From Gracilibacillus alcaliphilus (GTDB taxonomy: Bacteria; Bacillota; Bacilli; Bacillales; Amphibacillaceae), in the NCBI RefSeq assembly GCF_016909015.1, contig NZ_JAFBFA010000011.1:68567-132566 (forward strand): DNA of 64,000 bases, read 5' to 3'. Position numbers and translations under genes: made by a program. Position 1 is the first letter of the stretch, and the number at the start of each line of letters is the position of its first letter. Below are positions 9,350 through 17,844 of the stretch, piece after piece. Under the pieces are notes generated by a model. That model made no database searches. It was not told the DNA's origin and saw nothing but the letters and a program-made list of their open reading frames with translations.

Positions 9350-9450
9350 AAGTAATCCCAAAATGGGATAGCGGAGTTGGGTTGGTGTTTTCAGCACACC
9401 AATGTGTCAACTCCACTGGTGGTTAATCGTCATCTTGAAAGTCGACACCC
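9350..9450 (+). mobile_element. Probable right end / guide-RNA scaffold of the tnpB element
   Basis: Immediately after the tnpB remnant lie two hairpins. ATCCCA (9355-9360) pairs with TGGGAT (9364-9369). GGAGTTG (9373-9379) pairs with CAACTCC (9408-9414) and encloses TTGGTGT/ACACCAA. In IS200/IS605 elements the 3' end of tnpB and the right end encode the structured omega RNA. This assignment rests on position and structure only, and the exact element boundary is not visible. Confidence 0.45.
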
Positions 9451-9553
9451 CAGAAACCCCCATTTCAAATTTTGGGAGAAGTTAAGTGATGGGAGTATTC
9501 ATGAACAGGTATGATATATTAAAGGTAACGAGTAAGAAGGAGGGTTTTGGGGA

Positions 9554-10672
9554 TTGGTATTCTGGATGTGGTTGCTGTTATGGCTTTGTGCTTGGTGCGG
9601 TGCAATTTGGTATGACGTCGGTTATCATAGCGGAAACCTGACGTATTTGTTTATGGGTGCTGCGGTCTTTTTTTCTATTTTCTTTTTTACCTCGATTGCT
9701 GCCAGGCTGTATCCGTGGTTGTGGTACGGGTTAATTGTTGTGATCACGATCACCTTCTGTCTGCCGTTGGAGAAGGACATTAACCCTTTTGTGATTATAA
9801 TGTATGGCTTTGCATTAGTTGCTATTGTTCATCAGATTCGTTCTAAATCAGTATACATATTGGTAAGTACCTTATTAGTTTCTTTTCTATTGCTGGTTTA
9901 TTCCTCCATGAATCCGACATTTCTATTTTTAATGATAGTAGTTGCAGTTTCTGTATATGCAGCGGCCTATTTTTACCAGAATAATCATGAACGGATAGAG
10001 GATTTAGAGGTGCGTTATCAGGCTTTACTGCAAACATACCGTAATATGAAGCGTGATTCTGTGACAAGAGATCAACATGCACGGCAAGAGGAACGGGTTT
10101 CGATCGGTCGCGAAATTCATGATCGAGTAGGTCATACATTGACCAATTTATTGATGAAGATAGAAATATTACGGCTGCGAGATAACCAAGCTCCATTAGA
10201 CGAACTTAAAGAATTGGCACAAGAAAGCCTAGCGGAAACGCGCAAGGCAGTAAGGGCGCTTCGTGAGGATCATACAACAGGGATGGCGGCCATTATCCAT
10301 TTAATTCGAAAACTAGAGGCTGAACAATATGTGTCGATTACCTTTTCTATGAGACAAAATGCCCTGTCAGTTGTGCTGACACCTGAACAGGCGAGTGTTA
10401 TTTATCGAGCTATTCAAGAGGCGCTGACGAATGTAATGCGGCATAGTAATGGCCGGGAAGCGGAGATAGTACTGGAGGCTCCTGGCCTGACTTATTTTCG
10501 CTTTGAGGTGACCAATCCGATTGACCATGATATCGAAGAAGTAAAAGAGGGGTTTGGACTGCAATCGATGCGAGAGCGGCTCGCCCAAATAGGCGGACAG
10601 TTAGAGATTCGAGTCTATCAACAGCAGTTTATTGTGCGTGGAACGCTTCAATTAAAGGAGGAAACAGAATGA
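9554..10672 (+). CDS. Sensor histidine kinase (LnrJ/YfiJ-like)
   Basis: Membrane sensor kinase of the NarL-partner class. The first 140 residues are four to five hydrophobic segments with no obvious extracytoplasmic domain. They are followed by a coiled linker, the HisKA_3 motif RVSIGREIHDRVGHTLTNLL with the phosphorylated His, and a HATPase with AIQEALTNVMRHSN and GFGLQSMRERL. It starts at TTG 9554 behind AAGGAGG. The stop overlaps the response-regulator start by 4 bp. With the downstream ABC genes this matches the LnrJKLMN arrangement of Bacillus subtilis, where the kinase senses linear polyene/lipopeptide antibiotics through the membrane. Confidence 0.9.
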   Translation: MVFWMWLLLWLCAWCGAIWYDVGYHSGNLTYLFMGAAVFFSIFFFTSIAARLYPWLWYGLIVVITITFCLPLEKDINPFVIIMYGFALVAIVHQIRSKSVYILVSTLLVSFLLLVYSSMNPTFLFLMIVVAVSVYAAAYFYQNNHERIEDLEVRYQALLQTYRNMKRDSVTRDQHARQEERVSIGREIHDRVGHTLTNLLMKIEILRLRDNQAPLDELKELAQESLAETRKAVRALREDHTTGMAAIIHLIRKLEAEQYVSITFSMRQNALSVVLTPEQASVIYRAIQEALTNVMRHSNGREAEIVLEAPGLTYFRFEVTNPIDHDIEEVKEGFGLQSMRERLAQIGGQLEIRVYQQQFIVRGTLQLKEETE

Positions 10673-11304
10673 CAGATATTTTGATTGCGGAGGATCAGGC
10701 TATTGTCAGGCAAGGTATTAAGTTAATGCTAGAGACAGAGCCGACTTTTCATGTGAAAGGGGAAGCGCGCGATGGGAAAGAGGCTCTTCAATTAAGAGAA
10801 TTGTATCACTTCGATATAGCTTTATTGGATATTCGAATGCCGGAGATGGATGGTCTCCAAGCAGCTAAACAGCTGCTGCAGCGTTTTCCATCGACAAAGG
10901 TATTGATGCTGACGACTTTCAATGATGAACAGTACGCAATTGAAGCCTTACAGATTGGGGTAAGTGGTTATTTACTAAAGGATGCTGATGCCAGCCATCT
11001 TATCCAGTCTATAAAAGAGTGTTTGGCTGGTGGATTGCAGCTACCGAGCGATGTAGCCAGGAAAGTGGTGCCTCATTTGTTAGAAAGAAACAAGCCGAAG
11101 CAGTCGGCTTTAATCCATTTGACCAAGCGGGAGACCGATATCCTCTGCCTTGTTGGGGAGGGGAAAAGCAACAAAGAAATGGCCGAGGAATTGGCCCTTT
11201 CTGTTGGTACGGTAAAAAATCATATCAGCCAGTTGTTGGATAAATTAGCCTTGCGAGATCGGACTCAGTTGGCTATTTATGCGATTCAGAATGATTATGT
11301 GTAA
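10669..11304 (+). CDS. Response regulator, NarL/LuxR type (LnrK/YfiK-like)
   Basis: A 211-residue two-domain regulator. The receiver domain has acidic residues AEDQA, the phosphoacceptor Asp in LLDIRMPEMDG, the Thr in MLTTFND, and the Lys in LLKDAD. A LuxR-type HTH follows (TKRETDILCLVGEGKSNKEMA, then VGTVKNHISQLLDKL). It overlaps the kinase gene by ATGA, so translation is coupled. It probably activates the ABC operon that begins 200 bp downstream, by analogy with LnrK. Confidence 0.92.
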   Translation: MTDILIAEDQAIVRQGIKLMLETEPTFHVKGEARDGKEALQLRELYHFDIALLDIRMPEMDGLQAAKQLLQRFPSTKVLMLTTFNDEQYAIEALQIGVSGYLLKDADASHLIQSIKECLAGGLQLPSDVARKVVPHLLERNKPKQSALIHLTKRETDILCLVGEGKSNKEMAEELALSVGTVKNHISQLLDKLALRDRTQLAIYAIQNDYV

Positions 11305-11424
11305 AATAGGGTGTGTGCTGGAGTCGTTGGCTTTGAATGGATATGGATGGTTTGTGCCAAGCTAATCCGTTTTAGAAAGGCATATATGTCGGAAGTCATG
11401 GTTTTGGTAAAAAATAATGACGAA

Positions 11425-11449
11425 GGGCAGTGTTGGCACTGTCCTTTTT
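11425..11449 (+). terminator. Intrinsic terminator after the two-component genes
   Basis: GGGCAGTG, a TTGG loop and CACTGTCC are followed by TTTTT. The 213-bp gap between response regulator and ABC genes therefore holds a terminator, and the ABC genes must have their own promoter, likely the regulator's target. Confidence 0.85.
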
Positions 11450-11523
11450 CACGTATATTTTAATTAGTTCATTGTTATAAATGGGAGTGGAATTGAAATC
11501 AATAGGTTAAGGAGTGGGTGTAT

Positions 11524-12456
11524 ATGTTAGAAACAACGTCATTACGCAAAGTATATAAGAAAACAACGGCAGTAGATGATGTCAATTTCTATTTAAAACA
11601 AGGAGAATCAGTAGGTCTGCTTGGTCCTAATGGTGCTGGGAAATCAACGCTTATTTCCATGATCTCGACCTTGCTCAAGCCAACCTCAGGAACGGTGATG
11701 TGGAATGGCGAAGATATCTTGAAATCACCGAATAACATCAGGCCGATTCTTGGTGTTGTTCCTCAGGAAATTGCACTGTATAAAGAGTTATCTGCTTATG
11801 AAAATGTGAAATTTTTTGGCAAAATTTACGGTATTCGCGGTAAAAAATTAGAGGCACGGGCACAGGAAGTATTGGAATTGGTAGGCTTGGCTAACCGGCA
11901 AAAGGAACAAGTGCAGAAGTACTCGGGAGGAATGCAGCGCCGGATTAATATTGCTGTTGCCCTCCTGCATGAACCAGAGATTATTATTATGGATGAGCCA
12001 ACAGTGGGAATTGACCCTCAATCAAGAAGTTATATTTTAGATATGGTGAAGCAATTGAAAGAAGAAAAAGGGATGACAGTGCTATATACCTCCCATTACA
12101 TGGAAGAAGTCGAGCGGCTCTGTGACCGGATTTATATTATGGATCATGGCAAGGTGATCGCAACAGGCTCCAAGGCTGAACTGATTAGTATACTATCATC
12201 AGAGGAAACGATTCAATTAGGTTTAGATAAACCATCAAAGGCTTTTCAAGAGGCGCTAACAGAACACAACGACATCTTGAAAGTAACAACAAACGAAAAA
12301 GGATTAACGTTGATTATTTCCAAGGATAGCCGCCCGTTGACAGCTATTTTTCGAATGGCGGAAGAACACGATGTGATGGTGAATGGCATCAATATTACCA
12401 TTCCGTCATTAGAAGATGTATTCCTGCATCTGACAGGGCGTAAATTACGAGATTAG
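11524..12456 (+). CDS. ABC transporter ATP-binding protein (LnrL/YfiL-like)
   Basis: ATPase of an ABC-2 type exporter. The 310-residue protein has Walker A GPNGAGKS, the Q-loop VVPQEIALY, the signature YSGGMQRR, Walker B IIIMDEPTVG and the H-loop TSHYMEEV, then a C-terminal regulatory domain of about 90 residues ending in SLEDVFLHLTGRKLRD, as in drug and lipopeptide exporters. A GTG two codons upstream is too close to the AAGGAG site, so the ATG at 11524 is preferred. It works with the two membrane proteins downstream. Confidence 0.93.
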   Translation: MLETTSLRKVYKKTTAVDDVNFYLKQGESVGLLGPNGAGKSTLISMISTLLKPTSGTVMWNGEDILKSPNNIRPILGVVPQEIALYKELSAYENVKFFGKIYGIRGKKLEARAQEVLELVGLANRQKEQVQKYSGGMQRRINIAVALLHEPEIIIMDEPTVGIDPQSRSYILDMVKQLKEEKGMTVLYTSHYMEEVERLCDRIYIMDHGKVIATGSKAELISILSSEETIQLGLDKPSKAFQEALTEHNDILKVTTNEKGLTLIISKDSRPLTAIFRMAEEHDVMVNGINITIPSLEDVFLHLTGRKLRD

Positions 12457-12467
12457 GAGGGAGCCGG

Positions 12468-13715
12468 ATGTTTGACTTTTGGATCAAAGATATGAAATTG
12501 CTCTGGAGAGATCCTACAGAGCTGCTTGTGATCTTGTTAATGCCGTTCATTTTAATCACTATTCTTGGTTTTGCGCTAGGAGGGTTTATGAATGATCCCA
12601 GCGTGGAATTAGACGTAGCTGTTGTGGATCAAGATGATGAACGAGCAGGGATAGAACGAATACAAGAAGATATCGAAGCAGCCTCTTTACCGATGGAATT
12701 AAGCGGAATTGCTCAAGAGCTGGCACCTAAATCTATTCTGCTGGAAGTAATGGAAGAGGATTTAAGTGATGTGTTAACAGTAACGATGATGACAGAGGAG
12801 GAAGCAAATCAGGCACTGGAAGATCAGGAAGTAGAAGCTGTAATGATCATTCCGGAAACCTTTACGTACGAGTCACTGCAGAATATGCTGCTGGGAGTGA
12901 ACGTGCAGAGTACATTGACCGTTACCAAGTCAGAAGATAACCATATGGCAGGAGATATTTTTCAGACGATTATAGAACAGTTTGCCAACACGATGAATGT
13001 GAACAATGCCTTTTCACAGGTGCTGATGGATGAGCTGCCTGTTATTGATATGGAGGAAATAAGCAGACAAGAAACCGTAATGGATAGAGAACCGATTTCT
13101 TCGATGGAATACTACACATTAGGGATGGCAGCAATGTTTGCCTTATTTATCGCTTCAACGATGGCGGCGAAGACACATAATGAATTAAATCAAAAAGTTG
13201 TCAATCGTATCTTATTAAGCGGTAAGCACCCTTTAACTTATTTAATAGGAAAGGTACTGGCTGTCATTGTTTTAGTATGGATACAGGTTTGCTTACTATT
13301 AGGGGTAAGCTCACTTGTTCTAAGAACCTTTCAGCCTTTCGAAACAACTATTCTTCTGTATATGTTCTTGACTATATTAATGTATGGGCTGGCTGTTGGG
13401 GCACTTGCAAGCTTGTTGATTGCATTGACTGTTCGTTTTGAGGGACAATCCTTGCAGGAAATATTTTCGATTGGGCTGGTGACCATTTTGTCCTTTTTAG
13501 GGGGGAGTTTTTTTCCAGCGGCTATTTTTCCAAGTATTATTCAGATATTAGGAGAGTGGACACCAAATGGTATAACGATGAAGATATTTATGCTTGCTAA
13601 TCAAGGTATGCCGTTTGCTGATTTATTGCCGTATATCGGCAGGTTGAGTTTCATTATTGCCCTTTTATTTGCTGTTAGTGTATTGGTCTTTCCAAAAAGG
13701 AGGTTGCAAACATGA
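12468..13715 (+). CDS. ABC-2 transporter permease (LnrM/YfiM-like)
   Basis: Membrane subunit of the exporter, 415 residues. One N-terminal membrane helix (about 18-40) is followed by a large acidic extracytoplasmic domain of about 170 residues, then five membrane helices from about residue 210 to the end, including the characteristic FLGGSFFPAAIFP loop. This is the ABC2_membrane_3 layout. It overlaps the next permease gene by ATGA, so the two are probably made as a heterodimer. The export substrate is inferred from operon layout only. Confidence 0.88.
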   Translation: MFDFWIKDMKLLWRDPTELLVILLMPFILITILGFALGGFMNDPSVELDVAVVDQDDERAGIERIQEDIEAASLPMELSGIAQELAPKSILLEVMEEDLSDVLTVTMMTEEEANQALEDQEVEAVMIIPETFTYESLQNMLLGVNVQSTLTVTKSEDNHMAGDIFQTIIEQFANTMNVNNAFSQVLMDELPVIDMEEISRQETVMDREPISSMEYYTLGMAAMFALFIASTMAAKTHNELNQKVVNRILLSGKHPLTYLIGKVLAVIVLVWIQVCLLLGVSSLVLRTFQPFETTILLYMFLTILMYGLAVGALASLLIALTVRFEGQSLQEIFSIGLVTILSFLGGSFFPAAIFPSIIQILGEWTPNGITMKIFMLANQGMPFADLLPYIGRLSFIIALLFAVSVLVFPKRRLQT

Positions 13716-14803
13716 AAGATATATTTTTATTACAGTGGCAGCGCTTAAGGCGGAGGCCGTTTATGGTTCTGGTCATGATTGCCATGACATCCATGTTTGT
13801 GTTCTTTATAGGCGGAGCCAATTTAGGTGATGATCAACTATCTATACCTGTGTATTTTACGGATGAGGTAAGCGAAACAGAACAGGCAGAGCTCAATGAA
13901 GCCTTGAAAGAGATGGAAGGTGTTAGCTTCTATCAGGAGGAATTGGAGGAGATGCGTGAGGCCATTGTGCTGGGAGATGTGTCTTTCGGTCTGCAATTAT
14001 CAAATGACCACTATACCTTTGTCAGAAGTACGGAGAATCCTTACCAAAGCTTAGTTGATAATCATTTGCGCTCTGTTTATTGGGAAAAATTACAAATGGA
14101 CCGATTAACTAGTGAAGAAGAAAAAGCACAGGTTACGGCAGCCTTAGAAAATCCGCCCATAGTAGTTGATGGTCAGATGGGTGAATCCGAACAAGCGGTG
14201 TTTGTATACAATAACCAATTGCAGGCCTTATTCGGTATGACATTGTTCTTTGCCATCTATACGATTGTGTTTAGTTTGGGCGAAGTAGCAGAAGAAAAAC
14301 AGCGCGGAAGCTGGGATCGACTGATTTTGTCCCCTGTGCGTAAATGGCAGGTTTATCTGGGACATTTACTTTTTGCCTTTTTCATCGGGATGCTGCAGAT
14401 AAGTGTGGTGTTTCTGATGTTTGAACTCTTCTTTGACTTTACCATTGGTCGTAACTGGCCGGCGGTATTACTGATCTGTGCTTGTTATACATTAGCCATT
14501 GTAGCTCTAGGTATGCTATTGACCGGTCTGGTTAAGAAGTCATCCCAATTAAGCGCCGTTGTTCCTATTATATCAGTTAGTATGGCCATGCTTGGCGGAG
14601 CTTATTGGCCGCTTGAAGTAGTGAACAGTCGGGTGCTGCTCGTTATTGCAGAAGTAATTCCAGTCAAGCATGCGATGGAGGCTTTAAAAGGTATTACGAT
14701 GTACGGGCATGGTTTAACAGACCTAACCCAGCCATTGGCCGTTCTTTTACTGATGAGTGTTTTATGTATGGGAATAGGGGTTAATGTGATGGAACGGAGA
14801 TAA
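13712..14803 (+). CDS. ABC-2 transporter permease (LnrN/YfiN-like)
   Basis: Second membrane subunit, 363 residues, with the same plan as its neighbour: an N-terminal helix, an extracytoplasmic domain to about residue 170, and five further helices including SMAMLGGAYWPLEVV. It ends in HGLTDLTQPLAVLLL and ERR. The last 32 codons and about 115 bp downstream are present again, shortened and diverged, at 24879-25056 after the xylanase gene. Confidence 0.88.
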   Translation: MKDIFLLQWQRLRRRPFMVLVMIAMTSMFVFFIGGANLGDDQLSIPVYFTDEVSETEQAELNEALKEMEGVSFYQEELEEMREAIVLGDVSFGLQLSNDHYTFVRSTENPYQSLVDNHLRSVYWEKLQMDRLTSEEEKAQVTAALENPPIVVDGQMGESEQAVFVYNNQLQALFGMTLFFAIYTIVFSLGEVAEEKQRGSWDRLILSPVRKWQVYLGHLLFAFFIGMLQISVVFLMFELFFDFTIGRNWPAVLLICACYTLAIVALGMLLTGLVKKSSQLSAVVPIISVSMAMLGGAYWPLEVVNSRVLLVIAEVIPVKHAMEALKGITMYGHGLTDLTQPLAVLLLMSVLCMGIGVNVMERR

Positions 14804-14919
14804 CTTATCACAAATATGCCGGAGTGCGAACAGAATTGAAACAGCAGAGATAAAGGAATCTAAGGTATATCGCCATTTGGTGGTAAACGCCTTAGATTTC
14901 TTGCTGTTATTAATTGGTT
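14708..14919 (+). repeat. Direct repeat copy A (3' end of permease gene plus downstream hairpin)
   Basis: From CATGGTTTAACAGACCTAAC inside the permease gene to past the downstream hairpin, this stretch aligns at roughly 85% identity with 24879-25056, allowing for a 39-bp in-frame deletion in that copy. It brackets the left side of the xylan-oligosaccharide locus. See copy B. Confidence 0.85.
14857..14898 (+). terminator. Stem-loop after the ABC operon
   Basis: AATCTAAGG (14857-14865) pairs with CCTTAGATT (14890-14898) around a 24-base loop that can fold further (CGCCA with TGG). Only a weak T-rich tail follows. The same stem is conserved in repeat copy B. It probably ends the exporter transcript. 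The remainder of the gap to 15143 shows only a cre-like site at its end. Confidence 0.6.
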
Positions 14920-15112
14920 GACTCTGCCCCTTTCAACTTGTAGCTAAAAAAACTCCATTAAGTTTATTAAGCAACATAATGGTTGGGTGTGTTTATATAA
15001 AAGCCTCTTGACAGATACCTTAGTGCAATGATTGAATTAAGTGTAGACTGAAACCGAGAATTTATATGTCTTATGATAAAATGGACAACAATGAAAAAAA
15101 CTAGAGATGATT

Positions 15113-15126
15113 TGGAGACGCTTACA
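15113..15126 (-). promoter_or_regulatory. cre-like site before the YesN-type regulator
   Basis: Read on the minus strand, TGTAAGCGTCTCCA matches 12 of 14 positions of the CcpA box TGWAAGCGYTWWCW. It lies 18 bp before the start codon, where bound CcpA would block transcription. It is one of three such sites in this locus. Confidence 0.5.
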
Positions 15127-15143
15127 AAAAGGAGAGAGGTATC

Positions 15144-16685
15144 TTGAATCGAATTGTCTTGGTTGATGATGAACAATTTGTTAGACAGGGGATTATGACA
15201 TTAATCGATTGGTCGAAAATAAATTATCAGGTCGTTGGGGAGGCAAGTAATGGAGAAGATGCAGTAGAGATTATCCTAAAGCAAGAACCTGATGTTGTTC
15301 TCACAGATATCCGCATGCCTGTATTTGATGGATTAAAGCTCATCCAACAAGTGAAAAAGCAAGCTTCAAAGGTGCCTAAGTTTATTATAATTAGTGGTTA
15401 TAGCGATTTTGAATACGCTCAACAAGCAGTTCGTTTAGGTGTTACTGATTTCATTTTAAAGCCGATTGACAAGCAAGAACTAGAAACAGTTCTGCTAGAT
15501 TTAACAACTATTATGGCACAAGCTAAAATACAGGAACAAGTAAGCCAGCGTTTTGTGAATTATCATCTTTATCAACGAATTATCATCAATGGTGAACCTC
15601 CTACTCCACAAGAATTAATTAAAATCACACGTTCAGAAAATAAATTCAATTGTTATCTAATTATTGATACTGGTGATCATAAAGAGAACGACATGATTGA
15701 TGAAAGCATAATGAAAGTATTGATTGATTTTTTTGAGGATGAAAATATTTTTTTCCATCCTATCGAAAAGGAAGGTTTTGGTGTGCTGCTTGAAGAAAAA
15801 CATCTTCCAAATCATTTTGATCAATTATCTTGGCTGTTAGAACGGCTGAGAAATTATATAACTCAGCAATTGGACAAGCGTATCTTTATCTTTGCTGGAA
15901 AGCTTGGACAATCATTGGAAGGGATTCGTTATTCCTATCGCACAGCAATGATTGCCAGCGCAAGACGATATGTACAATTGGATCAATCCACATTAATTTA
16001 TGATGAAAACCTTGAAAGGCTGAGTCAATTAAATAAACCATTAAATTATCACATCATTCGGAAGTTAATTGAAAACATCGAGGAAAATAAGAAAGAAGAA
16101 ATCGAAAAACAAATAGATCATTGGGCGGCAGAAGTTCAATCCATCGCTTTGTCTCTTGAGGGTGTGCGGTTGTTTATCTATAGATTAGAAAAGGAAGTAG
16201 AAGCTTTGATCCATGAAACAGCCGGAGAGGAACTAACTGTTGATATCAATTCAATTGCACATTCTGCATGGAGAAAACTAACGTTAAGAGAATTAAGCCA
16301 GCTAATGAAGTATTATGCATTACAGACAAGTGATAGTCTGGCAAAGTTAAACAAAGAAAAATATCGAGGTGATATATATAAGATTAAGCACTACATTAAT
16401 AAGCATTATCATGAAAATCTGACATTAAAAGAAATAGCTAATGAATTCTTCATGAATCCTGTTTACTTAGGACAATTATTCAAAAAAACGTATGGGATTT
16501 ATTTTAAGGATTATCTTCTGCAGGTTAGAATTGAGAAGGCAAAGAAGGTACTTAGACAAAGTGATATGCGAATTTATGAAGTAGCAGAGAAAGTTGGTTT
16601 TGGAAGTCCAGACTACTTTGTCACTCAATTTGAGAAAAAAGTGGGACTAACCCCGTCCAAATATCGGCAGCGAATGAATGAATAA
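15144..16685 (+). CDS. YesN-type response regulator, AraC family
   Basis: 513-residue regulator of the kind paired with YesM kinases in carbohydrate loci. It has an N-terminal receiver domain (VDDEQF, the phosphoacceptor Asp in VLTDIRMPVFDG, Lys in ILKPID), a long middle region of about 270 residues, and a C-terminal AraC DNA-binding domain with two HTHs (HENLTLKEIANEFFMNPVYL and MRIYEVAEKVGFGSPDYFV). It starts at TTG 15144 behind AAAGGAGAG. It most likely activates the transporter and xylanase genes downstream, like XynC of Geobacillus or YesN of Paenibacillus. Confidence 0.9.
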   Translation: MNRIVLVDDEQFVRQGIMTLIDWSKINYQVVGEASNGEDAVEIILKQEPDVVLTDIRMPVFDGLKLIQQVKKQASKVPKFIIISGYSDFEYAQQAVRLGVTDFILKPIDKQELETVLLDLTTIMAQAKIQEQVSQRFVNYHLYQRIIINGEPPTPQELIKITRSENKFNCYLIIDTGDHKENDMIDESIMKVLIDFFEDENIFFHPIEKEGFGVLLEEKHLPNHFDQLSWLLERLRNYITQQLDKRIFIFAGKLGQSLEGIRYSYRTAMIASARRYVQLDQSTLIYDENLERLSQLNKPLNYHIIRKLIENIEENKKEEIEKQIDHWAAEVQSIALSLEGVRLFIYRLEKEVEALIHETAGEELTVDINSIAHSAWRKLTLRELSQLMKYYALQTSDSLAKLNKEKYRGDIYKIKHYINKHYHENLTLKEIANEFFMNPVYLGQLFKKTYGIYFKDYLLQVRIEKAKKVLRQSDMRIYEVAEKVGFGSPDYFVTQFEKKVGLTPSKYRQRMNE

Positions 16686-16775
16686 GAGCTGAGTAAGTTA
16701 CAATGTCTGATGAATCAAGCTGAAGAGATATCAATTACAAAACTAATCTGGTGAAAAGGAAAAGTTTTTAAGAGG

Positions 16776-17018
16776 ATATTCAAAAAGCCCAATAAAAATG
16801 ACACATTGAATGTCGGAGTTGGCGATGGAGGAACTTCTACTAAGATCACCCACATCGTGTGGGTAACGCAGCAGTCAACAATTCCTGTTCAAGCCCGCTG
16901 CTCAAAGCTGCACCGCCTTGAACTTTCGAGGTACAGGACGTACTAGTATCAGTGTTGCAACACGATGTTGTGAATTTAACCAATGATGGTCCTTTTTATC
17001 GACCTTTTGAACACACAC
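16776..17018 (+). repeat. Dispersed palindromic repeat, copy R2
   Basis: Begins ATTCAAAAAGCCCAATAAAA and ends TTTTTATCGACCTTTTGAACA. It fills most of the 430-bp gap between the regulator and the YesL-type gene. The interior shares GAACTTCTACTAA, CCGCCTTGAACTTTCGA and GTTGCAACACGATGTTG with copy R3 at 31038. It is non-coding. Confidence 0.82.
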
Positions 17019-17060
17019 TTCCAGCTTTATTTTTTAAAATAACTCCTATACTTCTTATGT

Positions 17061-17088
17061 TTGAAAGCGTTTTATTATATGGTATAGT
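17061..17088 (+). promoter_or_regulatory. Promoter with overlapping cre box for yesL-yesM type genes
   Basis: TTGAAA (17061-17066), a 16-bp spacer and TATAGT (17083-17088) form a vegetative promoter. The -35 element overlaps TGAAAGCGTTTTAT (17062-17075), which matches the CcpA cre consensus except at one position. Binding there would block RNA polymerase. Confidence 0.65.
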
Positions 17089-17118
17089 GAATACGATATA
17101 AAGGAGGGAAATGGTTAT

Positions 17119-17826
17119 ATGAATAACAATTACGGATTTATTTCAACACGTTTCTATAGAATAATGGAATGGATATGGCGTTTAGCTTATCTAAATATAC
17201 TATGGATATTTTTCACGCTTATAGGTTTGGGAGTTTTCGGTGTTTTCCCAGCTACGGCCTCGATATATGCGGTGAACCGCAAGTGGCTGCTTGGAGATTC
17301 AGAAATACCTATCTTCAAGGTTTTTTGGACATCTTTCAAAGAAAATTTCTTCAAAGCTAATATGTTAGGAATAACGCTGGTAGTAATCGGATATGTATTA
17401 TATTTCAATGTTAATTATTTGTCCGTTAGTTCTGGAATGGAGCATACATTGTTGTCAGGCTTTTTTTATATTACAGTGGTATGTTACTTTTTTCTTTTGT
17501 GTTATTTATTTCCCATATTCGTTCATTTTGAACTTACATTTTTTCGCTATTTTATGGTTGCCATTATCATTCCTTTTACAACCCCTTTTACGTTAATTTC
17601 AACTCTTGTCAGTCTGGCTATTGCTTTGTACATGTTATATCTATTTCCAGGTCTCATTCCCTTTTTTGCAGTGAGTGTACTGAGCTGGTTAATTATGTGG
17701 AATAGCACACATGCTTTTAGACGAATTGAAAATAAGAAAAGGCGGATCAATAATAATGAAGAATCCTTTTTATCAAAAATAAGGGTAATGACCAAAAAAT
17801 TTTTTTCAACTCATCAAACACGCTAG
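17119..17826 (+). CDS. YesL-family (DUF624) membrane protein
   Basis: 235-residue integral membrane protein with about five helices, beginning FYRIMEWIWRLAYLNILWI, the typical opening of DUF624 proteins, and PATASIYAVNRKW. YesL-family genes recur beside YesMN two-component systems and Lpl-type transporters in rhamnogalacturonan and xylan loci. Their biochemical role is not established; it may be transport or sensing support. The ATG follows AAAGGAGGG. It lies 18 bp before the kinase gene and is probably co-transcribed with it. Confidence 0.85.
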   Translation: MNNNYGFISTRFYRIMEWIWRLAYLNILWIFFTLIGLGVFGVFPATASIYAVNRKWLLGDSEIPIFKVFWTSFKENFFKANMLGITLVVIGYVLYFNVNYLSVSSGMEHTLLSGFFYITVVCYFFLLCYLFPIFVHFELTFFRYFMVAIIIPFTTPFTLISTLVSLAIALYMLYLFPGLIPFFAVSVLSWLIMWNSTHAFRRIENKKRRINNNEESFLSKIRVMTKKFFSTHQTR

Positions 17827-17844
17827 TGTATGGGCTGAATCAAT

